Of a stretch of 16,879 nt of DNA, positions 6,336-13,379 are shown piece after piece (position 1 is the stretch's first letter; each line of letters starts with the position of its first letter). Position numbers and translations under genes: made by a program. The notes beneath the pieces are model-generated. The model saw only the letters and a list, made by a program, of their open reading frames with translations. It was not told the DNA's origin and did not search any database. Source of the stretch: JAEUMW01 sp039807745 (GTDB lineage: Bacteria > Pseudomonadota > Gammaproteobacteria > Burkholderiales > JAEUMW01); assembly GCA_039807745.1 (NCBI GenBank), contig JBDHRV010000076.1, forward strand, positions 1 through 16,879, read 5' to 3'.

Positions 6336-8906
6336 ATGAGGAAGCGTGCCGTCTTCGCGGTTGCGATCGCAGTCCTGGGCGGGTTGCTGTGGACCCAATA
6401 CACCTGGAACCCGTTGGCATTGGCCGATGCCGCGCCGGCGCAGAGCGTGACCACCGATGGCGCCGCGCAGCCGGCGAATGCGACGCCGGCAGACGCGCCG
6501 GTGGTCGACAATCCCGGCTTCTATGCCGGTGAGGCGGGCCTCGGTCCCTCCGCGCGCGCCGGGCGCGAGATCTGGTACAAGGCGACCGCGGGCAACGCGC
6601 GCTTCCATACGTACACGTTTCAGCAGCGCGTCGGTGTATTGATCGATTGGTATCGCGTGCTCAACTCGAACGAGCGTGACGACCGCTTCGCGGCGTGGGG
6701 CATCATCAACGATCCCGGCTGCTGCAAACCGGGGAGCGCAGGGTGTCCGGCGAAGAGCATCGAGGAAACGTACGGCTTCGACTATTGCCCCGGCGACGAT
6801 CAGCTGCTCGCGTTCGTCGGCAGGCAGGGCTACCGCGATCCGGCGTGCAGCTTCCAGGACGCGCCGGCGGATACCAGTGATCCGCACCTCACGACAGCCG
6901 ATCAGCGACAGTCCGCGTGCGATCTCGCATTCGGCACCTCGACCGGCGCGCTCGGATTTCGCAAGTTCCCCAATCCGCGCTTCGACAAGGACCGCTGGGT
7001 GAAGGTAAATGGCAGCCTCGCGAGCTGGGACGGGTTTCGCCAGCGGCTTTCGAGCGATCCGGCGTCCAATGACTCGCGCGTGAGCCGTCTCGCCGACGGA
7101 TCGATCGAACCGCCCTTCCTGATCGGCATATCGTGCGGATCGTGCCACATCGCCTTCGACCCGCTCAATCCGCCGAAAGACCCGGCGCATCCGGAGTGGC
7201 ACAACCTCAAGGGTGCGATCGGCAACCAGTATTCGCGCATTGCCGAGGTGCTGGGCTCCGGCATGCCGCACGAAAGTCTCGAGTATCAGGTGTTCGCGCA
7301 CTCGCGTCCGGGGACTTCGGACACGTCCGCGGTGCCGACAGACCAGGTGAACAATCCCGGCACCATGAACGCGATCATCAATCTCGCACGGCGACCCGTT
7401 TTCGAGGGCGAGGTGATCAACAAGTGGCGCAAGGTCGCCTCGTGCGAGAAGAGCGAACCCGAGACGACCTGCTGGTGCGAACCCGGACGCGACGGCAAGT
7501 GCTGGCAGAGAAGCACGAAGACCGAGGCCGTCCACCATATCCTGAAGGGCGGCGAGGATTCGATCGGCGGCCTGGAAGCGATCCAGCGCGTGTATTTCAA
7601 CATCGGGTCGTGCTCCGAGCAGTGCTGGGTCAATCACCTGACCGATCTGCGCCAGCTCGATCCGCAAGGACGCAACTTCGGCCAGACTCCGTTCGACATC
7701 GGCCAGTGCCGCCGTGACTGTCCGAACTTCCGCGCCATCGAGGACCGGCTCCAGAACATCCTCGACTTCTTCCTGGCGCACGAGAACGACGCGACCGACC
7801 TGCATGTCGCGCGCGCCAATGCACGCAAGGCGAGCGACCCGAACGCGAAGTACGGTCACGAGGACCTCGTGGCCGACCTCGACCAGCAGTTCGGGAAGGG
7901 TGCGGTGTCGCGCGGACGGGACGTGTTCGCGGCGAACTGCGCGCGCTGTCACTCGAGCATCCCCGAGAGCGAGGGCGGGCCGTTCAAGAATCGCGACTTC
8001 CACGCACTCGACCCCGCGACCGGTTTGCGCGCGGACTTCATGGGCAACGACCAGGCGACGCTGGTGTCCGAGGTCGGCACCTTCCGCTGCCGCGCCCTGC
8101 ACTCGAATCACATGGCGGGTCATGTGTGGCAGGAGTACGGGTCCGAGACGCTGCGTGCGCGACCGCCCGACCCCAATCTGAAGGAACCGCACGACGGCGG
8201 GCGCAGCTATTACCGCAACATCTCGCTCATCTCGGCGTGGGCGCACGCGCCGTTCATGCACAACAACGCGGTCGGGCCGGAGATCTGCGGCAAGCCGCGG
8301 AATGCCGACAACTTCTTTTATCGGTCGCCCTACGTCGACCCGCAGACGAAGCAACTGATCGCGGATGCGCCAGGTTGCTGGGCATACGACCCGAGCGTGG
8401 AAGGTCGTTACAAGCTCTTTGTCGCCTCTGCGGAAGAGTTGCTCGCGCCGGAGGAGAAGCGCACGCCGAAGATCACGAAATTCGACGTCGACGTGCCGCT
8501 GCCATTCGAGCTGCGCGTGGTCGAAGACGGCACCGAGAAGCGGCTGCACGGCTTCACCGTCGTCATTCCGAAAGGCACCAGCGCCGGTGCGCTCGGCAAT
8601 TTCCAGCACAAGGCGTTCGTCAACGATCTCGTGCTGGCGCGGCTCAAGCCCGATGCCCTCGAAGCCCGACTGGTGAAGCAGCTCGGCGAAAAGGACGGCA
8701 AGGAGATGGCGGCACAGCTGCGCGGCGTCGGGGTGGAGATGGTGCGCGACCCTTCCAGGCTCATCGAGACCGCGCGCAAACATCCGAAGGTGGTGGAAGC
8801 GTACAGCTCGTGCCAGGCGGACATCGAGAACTTCGGACACCGTTTCGGCACCGACCTGCCGGACGCGGACAAGAAGGCGCTGATTGCTTTCCTCGCGACG
8901 CTCTAG
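6336..8906 (+). CDS. Large Cys-rich diheme c-type cytochrome, MauG/RoxA-like
   Basis: 856 residues. The N-terminus (MRKR, then a hydrophobic run to about residue 19) is a signal peptide or membrane anchor; a possible cleavage is after LALA. Two c-type heme sites are present: CGSCH (267-271) and CARCH (535-539). Downstream, SNHMAGHVWQ (590-599) and YRNISLISAWAHAPFMHNNAVG (626-647) resemble the conserved block of diheme peroxidase-like proteins such as MauG and RoxA (compare a typical GIWATAPYLHNGSVP). Between the hemes is a Cys-rich insert with CEKSEPETTCWCEPGRDGKC (371-390) and CSEQC/CRRDC pairs; about 18 cysteines lie outside the heme motifs. A periplasmic oxidase, peroxidase or electron carrier is inferred. 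The ATG at 6336 is preferred over one at 6321 because the charged n-region begins there and GGGGA/AGG precedes it. The next gene starts 13 nt after the stop. Confidence 0.8.
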   Translation: MRKRAVFAVAIAVLGGLLWTQYTWNPLALADAAPAQSVTTDGAAQPANATPADAPVVDNPGFYAGEAGLGPSARAGREIWYKATAGNARFHTYTFQQRVGVLIDWYRVLNSNERDDRFAAWGIINDPGCCKPGSAGCPAKSIEETYGFDYCPGDDQLLAFVGRQGYRDPACSFQDAPADTSDPHLTTADQRQSACDLAFGTSTGALGFRKFPNPRFDKDRWVKVNGSLASWDGFRQRLSSDPASNDSRVSRLADGSIEPPFLIGISCGSCHIAFDPLNPPKDPAHPEWHNLKGAIGNQYSRIAEVLGSGMPHESLEYQVFAHSRPGTSDTSAVPTDQVNNPGTMNAIINLARRPVFEGEVINKWRKVASCEKSEPETTCWCEPGRDGKCWQRSTKTEAVHHILKGGEDSIGGLEAIQRVYFNIGSCSEQCWVNHLTDLRQLDPQGRNFGQTPFDIGQCRRDCPNFRAIEDRLQNILDFFLAHENDATDLHVARANARKASDPNAKYGHEDLVADLDQQFGKGAVSRGRDVFAANCARCHSSIPESEGGPFKNRDFHALDPATGLRADFMGNDQATLVSEVGTFRCRALHSNHMAGHVWQEYGSETLRARPPDPNLKEPHDGGRSYYRNISLISAWAHAPFMHNNAVGPEICGKPRNADNFFYRSPYVDPQTKQLIADAPGCWAYDPSVEGRYKLFVASAEELLAPEEKRTPKITKFDVDVPLPFELRVVEDGTEKRLHGFTVVIPKGTSAGALGNFQHKAFVNDLVLARLKPDALEARLVKQLGEKDGKEMAAQLRGVGVEMVRDPSRLIETARKHPKVVEAYSSCQADIENFGHRFGTDLPDADKKALIAFLATL

Positions 8907-8919
8907 AGGGGTGCCTGCC

Positions 8920-9807
8920 ATGAAGACGCCGAAGAAGCTCATCCTCCTCGTAGCCGGCCTTGTTGCAGCGGTGTTGTCGATCGCGGGGTGTGATCGCGGC
9001 ACACCGCCGGACCTCAAGTTCGCGCAGTATGGCGAGGGGTACCAGACGAAGCCGGATTTCGCACAGGTCGAATACGCGCATCCGCTCACCCCCGCGGACC
9101 TCGAGAAGCTCACTCCCGAGAATCTGAAGAGCTTCGATCAGGAGCAGATCGACCAGATCTATGCCCGGCTCACTCCGGGACCGATCCCCGACGGAGCGTT
9201 CGGGGGCGGGCTCTTCTTTCCGAAAGGGACGAGCGGCGATCGGCGTGTGTCCGAAATCGTCGGCGGCCTGCCTGGCATCGCGGTGGAGCTCAAGACCATC
9301 AAGCTCGAGATGCTGGGTGCGGCATTGTGGAAGGGCAAGGTGTTCTACCGCGACGACCGGCTGCTGCGCAATCGCATCGAGGACATAGCGCTGCTCAAAC
9401 CGCTGATCGAAGGTGATCTCGCGACCATTCCGAAGATCACGGTGAACGGCAAGGATGCGTGGCTGATGTTCCCGGCGCGGCTCTACTGCGGACAGAGCCT
9501 GCTCGATTCGCGCCGCGAGTCGATCATCATCGACTACTACTTCACCGACGAGCTTCCGGGCTACCGGCAGCGGCCCGACTTCCTTGCGGGGCGCAACGGT
9601 TTGCAGGTGCGCGACGAGATCCGCATGGTGCGTCCCGGTTTCTATCTCGGGCGCGCCTACATCGGCAAGGTCTTCCTCCTCAACTTCACGCTCTACAACA
9701 AGGAGCTCGCCGAGCGCGACGGCGCGGCGTTCCTGAAGACGGGAGAGGTAAAGGAGGATTGCTGGAACGGAACACAGAGCCGCAAGGTGGTCGCAGCGGC
9801 GAAGTGA
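8920..9807 (+). CDS. Lipoprotein of unknown family in the cytochrome/peroxidase cluster
   Basis: 295 residues. A short basic n-region (MKTPKK), hydrophobic core and lipobox SIAGC (Cys24) mark a lipoprotein; Asp25 directly after the Cys is the classical signal for retention at the inner membrane in E. coli. The mature part has no motif I recognise. It contains a Gly-rich GAFGGGLFFPKGTSGDRR segment, two isolated cysteines (in LYCGQS and EDCWNG) and a hydrophobic GRAYIGKVFLLNFTLYN segment near the C-terminus; there is no CxxCH. The ATG at 8920 is preferred over the in-frame ATG at 8884, which overlaps the preceding gene, because AGGGG lies 8 nt before it and the lipoprotein signal begins there. 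Being placed between two diheme proteins, it may anchor or assemble their complex (inference). Confidence 0.75.
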   Translation: MKTPKKLILLVAGLVAAVLSIAGCDRGTPPDLKFAQYGEGYQTKPDFAQVEYAHPLTPADLEKLTPENLKSFDQEQIDQIYARLTPGPIPDGAFGGGLFFPKGTSGDRRVSEIVGGLPGIAVELKTIKLEMLGAALWKGKVFYRDDRLLRNRIEDIALLKPLIEGDLATIPKITVNGKDAWLMFPARLYCGQSLLDSRRESIIIDYYFTDELPGYRQRPDFLAGRNGLQVRDEIRMVRPGFYLGRAYIGKVFLLNFTLYNKELAERDGAAFLKTGEVKEDCWNGTQSRKVVAAAK

Positions 9808-9845
9808 TTCGCCAACATTCGAACGGGCCGGGCAGGCAGCCGCAC

Positions 9846-12020
9846 ATGAAGGCGGGAGTTCGCCGCTTTGCCACGCTGCTATTCCTCGGCGCAGGGTGGA
9901 TGCTCGCCGATCGCTGCTTCGAGTCGACGCTCATGCTCCGCGGCTTCATCTGGTCGGGCGCATTGGCGGCGAGCGATGGCCGTGCGGCCGCAGCGCCGCG
10001 CTGGGTGGTCGATCCGGCGCAGGCGGGACCCACCCTGCCGCCGCAAGGGCGCTCCGCTTTCGACTTCGTCGCAACCCGCCCGGGGCCGGATGGAGCGATG
10101 GTGTACGACGTGCCATTCCCGCTGGAGGCGCTCGTGGCGCGCATCGAGGCGCGTGCCGGCTGCGCACCGCCGCACGCGCCCTGCACGCGACAGGTGCTCG
10201 TTCCGCTGGGCCGCTCGCTTCAGCGCACGGCGGCGGCGCCGGATTTTTTCGACTATCCGCGCGTCGTGATCGCGATCGACCGGGAAGCGAGCGCCGCGGG
10301 CGGTTCGAGCATGCTGCTCAAGGATCGTCTCTACCTGGGCTACCAGGAGCGGGCGAACTTGATCGAGGTCATCAGCTACAACGAGGCGGCGGGGCGCTTC
10401 GAGTTCCAGCTGGTCAAGGACTATCGGGCGGGCGGGTCGCCGCGTGTGGTCTACGCCAACCGTACCGTGTGCGTGAGCTGCCATCAGAATCACGCGCCGC
10501 TCTTCTCGCGCCAGCAATGGGACGAGACCAATGCGAATCCGCGCGTGGCGGCCTTGCTGATGCAGCGGCGGCCGTCGTTCTACGGGGTTCCGGCGCGCCA
10601 GCGGGTGGAAGTTCCGAATGCGATCGACGATGCCGTGCATCGAGCCAACATGCTCGCGGTGGACAATCTGCTGTGGCGCGATGGCTGCGGGACCCAGGAG
10701 CCGGAGGGCACGCGCTGCCGGTCGGCGGTGCTGCTGGCTGCGTGGCAATATCGATTGAGCGGCGAGCGTGGCTTCGACGCGGGCAGTGCCGCGTTTCGCG
10801 AACGGGTGGTCGCCCCGCTCGCGCGCAACGCGGCGACGCAGTGGCCTGGCGGGCTCGCGATTCCGAATCCCGAGATTCCTAACCGCGACCCGCTATCCTT
10901 TGCGGCCGATGCCAACGGGCTCGCCATGTCCCATGTGTCGGCGGGACTCGAACCGCTTGCACCGCGCCTGCCGCTCGAGACCTGGCAGGCGGCCGATCCG
11001 CAGCTCGCGCGTCGCTTCGTCGTCGGACTCGCGGAACGGATCGCGGATGCGGACGTGCGCGGCGTCGAAGCGCGGCTCGCGGCCGGAGAGGGTGGCGCAC
11101 GCGAGACGTTCACTGCCAGGTGCGAGATTCGGCGCGGGCAAGGCGAGCTGCGCTTTCAGTGCCGGGAGCGGGAAGGCGCCGCGGTGGTAGCGCTCAACGC
11201 AAGCGTGGTCTTGCGCGCGGGGCGCGTGGCATCCGGCGAAGTGGCGTCGCTGGCGCTGGCGGGCGATGCGCCGCTGCTGCATCTGGACGCCGCAGGAGCG
11301 CGCTACGGAGCGGTGGGGGGCGAGAGCACGCTGTCGATTGCACCCTCGAAACAGGGTCTGCGCGCGCGGGGCCGCGACGGCAGGGTGATCGAGGGCATCG
11401 ATCTGCGCTGGAAAGAGCAGGGCGCCGGGGAGGCAACGGTGACCGTGGCGGACGATCTTGGGCCGCTGCGCGATGCCATCGCGGCAATGGTGTCCGAGAG
11501 CGGGCGCGACGCGCCGTTCGCCGCGGGCGTGTTCAGCCGGTCGCGCGTCATGGCTTCTCTTTCCGCCCGATTGGATCTGCCGCAGCGGCAAGACTGCTGC
11601 GCGGACGCACGCGGGCTTCCGCCGCCCGCAGTGGATGCGCAAGTGCCACCGGCTTCCGGCGCACTGCCGGTTGCAGCGGCGTTCGAGCAGCACTGCACGC
11701 CGTGCCACCAGACGCCCGAGCATGCTCCCCCCAACTTTCTTCACGGCGACGCCAAACGCGTTAACGCTGCGCTCGCCGCCTGTGCGCCACGCATCTACGT
11801 GCGCCTGGGCATGTGGGAGGTGAAGCCCGGTGCACGGGACAAGACGCCGATGCCCCCGGCGTTCGCGGTGTATCCGGCTCCCGACCCGGCGGTGATCGCA
11901 GCGCTGCGCAATGCCGCCGGCGAGATGTTGCGCGCGGAGACCGGGCGCGTTCCGACCGTGGACGAGCTCCTCGTGCGGGGCTACGAGAACCTGCGGCCTT
12001 GTCTACCGGCGGACTCATGA
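9846..12020 (+). CDS. Second diheme c-type cytochrome-like protein
   Basis: 724 residues. The N-terminus (MKAGVRR followed by a hydrophobic run, with a second hydrophobic stretch to about residue 42) indicates export. Two c-heme sites lie at opposite ends: CVSCH (209-213) and CTPCH (617-621). After the second one, KTPMPP (666-671) offers Met669 as a possible sixth ligand, as in class I cytochrome c, so the last 120 residues look like a small cytochrome domain. The ~400 residues between include a helical stretch (230-420) and a beta-rich, Gly/Ala-rich part (425-535). I do not recognise a named family. The ATG at 9846 is preferred; a GTG at 9804 would overlap the preceding TGA as GTGA and is a credible alternative adding 14 residues. 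The reading frame is open far upstream, but that part is a shadow of the lipoprotein gene. Confidence 0.75.
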   Translation: MKAGVRRFATLLFLGAGWMLADRCFESTLMLRGFIWSGALAASDGRAAAAPRWVVDPAQAGPTLPPQGRSAFDFVATRPGPDGAMVYDVPFPLEALVARIEARAGCAPPHAPCTRQVLVPLGRSLQRTAAAPDFFDYPRVVIAIDREASAAGGSSMLLKDRLYLGYQERANLIEVISYNEAAGRFEFQLVKDYRAGGSPRVVYANRTVCVSCHQNHAPLFSRQQWDETNANPRVAALLMQRRPSFYGVPARQRVEVPNAIDDAVHRANMLAVDNLLWRDGCGTQEPEGTRCRSAVLLAAWQYRLSGERGFDAGSAAFRERVVAPLARNAATQWPGGLAIPNPEIPNRDPLSFAADANGLAMSHVSAGLEPLAPRLPLETWQAADPQLARRFVVGLAERIADADVRGVEARLAAGEGGARETFTARCEIRRGQGELRFQCREREGAAVVALNASVVLRAGRVASGEVASLALAGDAPLLHLDAAGARYGAVGGESTLSIAPSKQGLRARGRDGRVIEGIDLRWKEQGAGEATVTVADDLGPLRDAIAAMVSESGRDAPFAAGVFSRSRVMASLSARLDLPQRQDCCADARGLPPPAVDAQVPPASGALPVAAAFEQHCTPCHQTPEHAPPNFLHGDAKRVNAALAACAPRIYVRLGMWEVKPGARDKTPMPPAFAVYPAPDPAVIAALRNAAGEMLRAETGRVPTVDELLVRGYENLRPCLPADS

Positions 12021-12070
12021 CGAAGGCAAAACGGTGCGGCGGTCTGCATCGATGGGAAGAATCATGCTGA
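12017..12070 (+). CDS. Possible 17-codon ORF coupled to the second cytochrome gene
   Basis: An ATG overlaps the preceding TGA as ATGA, and the frame codes for 17 residues (MTKAKRCGGLHRWEESC) ending at a TGA 10 nt before the next GTG start. Such an ORF could carry ribosomes across the 60-nt gap and couple translation. It may equally be chance; nothing is recognisable in the peptide. Confidence 0.2.
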   Translation: MTKAKRCGGLHRWEESC

Positions 12071-12080
12071 GAGGCAGGCC

Positions 12081-13379
12081 GTGACGCCGCAGTCCCAGTT
12101 CATGGTGCTGGCACGCGTGAGGCCGCAGTGCGAGGGCGATCTGCGGCAATTGCTCCAGACGATGAATGCGCAGCCTGGCATGGCCGACCCGGCGAACACG
12201 CTGGTGCCGTTCGGGCGCTGTGAACGACTGCATTTCGCGCGACTGGCGGTGCTGGACGATCCGACGCTGCGCGACCTCGAAGTCCACGGCTTGCCGCACC
12301 CGAGGCTGCCTGTCTATCTCGCGCTCATCGGCAGCTGCGACGGTCCCGCAGCCGACTGCATCGCAGATCTGGCACGCCACGCACAGCCGGGGCTGCGGCG
12401 GATCTTCATGTACTGCGACGGCTTCGACGCGGGTGGCGACCTGCTCGCCTGGATGCGGGTGCATCAGCGTCCGCTTGCTGCCAACTATGTCAACTGGGTC
12501 GGCCGCACCGTGCGGCAGGTGAAGGAGGAGATCGCGCTGCGGCGTGCGCTCGCGGCGAAGGTGCCGCGCGCGCCGCTCGCATCCGCCGCGCAAGTCCAGG
12601 CGTTGCGGCGTGAGCTGATCGACTTCATCGACACCGAAGTCAGTGCCGGGCGGCTCGGCCTGACGCCCCCCGACCCGACACCGCTGCGCTGGCAGATCGC
12701 GAAGCTTCTGCATCTCGTCGCGATTCCCCTTGCGGGTCTGATCCTGCTGCCGTTCCTGATCGTCCTCGCGCCGCTCCTGATCTACCTCCTGCGCACGAAA
12801 GAGGAGAGCGACGCCGAAGTCTGCCCGCCTCCGGACGCGGCGGTGCTGCTGGAGTTGCAGCAACTGGAGGACCACGACGTGAGCAACCAGTACACGGCGA
12901 TCGGTTCGGTCAAGCCGGGCCTCTTTCGCCGCTGGCTGGTGATCGCGCTGCTCACGCTGATCGACTACGCGGCCCGCCATGTCTTCACGCGCGGCTTCCT
13001 GGCACGCGTGCAGACGATCCATTTCGCATTCTGGGCTTTTCTCGACGACAAGCGTCGGCTCGTCTTCACCAGCAACTACGACGGCGGCCACGAGGCCTAC
13101 ATGGACGACTTCATCAACAAGGTGGCATGGGGCCTCAACCTGTCCTTCAGCCACGGCGTCGGCTGGCCGCGCACGCGCTGGCTGGTTGCGCGCGGTGCGC
13201 GCATCGAGCACAAGTTCAAGCACTACCAGCGACGCCATCAGTTGCCGACGCAGGTCTGGTACAAGGCCTACCCGGGTCTGGCGCTGACTGACCTGAAGCG
13301 CAACCAGCGCATCCGGGAGGGACTGGAGCGGGCGAGCATGAGCGATGCGCAGGCGCTCGCCTGGCTGCAGCTGCTATGA
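12081..13379 (+). CDS. Membrane protein with two ferredoxin-like halves, partner of the DyP peroxidase
   Basis: 432 residues from a GTG start, with AGAGG 6 nt upstream. I do not recognise a named family. The N-terminal half (5-115) has alternating strands and helices: FMVLARV, RLHFARLAVLDDP, LPVYLALIG, then a helix and IFMYCDGF. A strong membrane segment follows at 211-237 (HLVAIPLAGLILLPFLIVLAPL), with a weaker hydrophobic helix at 285-297. The C-terminal half (310-365) repeats the pattern: QTIHFAFWAFLDD, RLVFTSNYDGG, a helix and LNLSFSHGVGWP. Matching LHFARLAVLDD with IHFAFWAFLDD suggests a duplicated alpha/beta sandwich of the kind used by DyP and chlorite dismutase proteins (inference). 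No heme motif or signal peptide is seen. The stop overlaps the DyP start by 4 nt, so the two are probably made in a fixed ratio. Confidence 0.75.
   Translation: MTPQSQFMVLARVRPQCEGDLRQLLQTMNAQPGMADPANTLVPFGRCERLHFARLAVLDDPTLRDLEVHGLPHPRLPVYLALIGSCDGPAADCIADLARHAQPGLRRIFMYCDGFDAGGDLLAWMRVHQRPLAANYVNWVGRTVRQVKEEIALRRALAAKVPRAPLASAAQVQALRRELIDFIDTEVSAGRLGLTPPDPTPLRWQIAKLLHLVAIPLAGLILLPFLIVLAPLLIYLLRTKEESDAEVCPPPDAAVLLELQQLEDHDVSNQYTAIGSVKPGLFRRWLVIALLTLIDYAARHVFTRGFLARVQTIHFAFWAFLDDKRRLVFTSNYDGGHEAYMDDFINKVAWGLNLSFSHGVGWPRTRWLVARGARIEHKFKHYQRRHQLPTQVWYKAYPGLALTDLKRNQRIREGLERASMSDAQALAWLQLL

Noticed and set aside
6294..9113. A very long minus-strand open frame (939 codons) opposite the first cytochrome gene
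   Set aside because: It mirrors the sense codons in GC-rich DNA, is Arg/Val/Leu-rich with no recognisable motif, and the plus strand has CxxCH motifs and a signal peptide.
9459..9845. In-frame upstream extension of the second cytochrome gene over the lipoprotein gene
   Set aside because: The extension has shadow composition and would place the signal peptide internally; a start at 9846 (or GTG 9804) fits.
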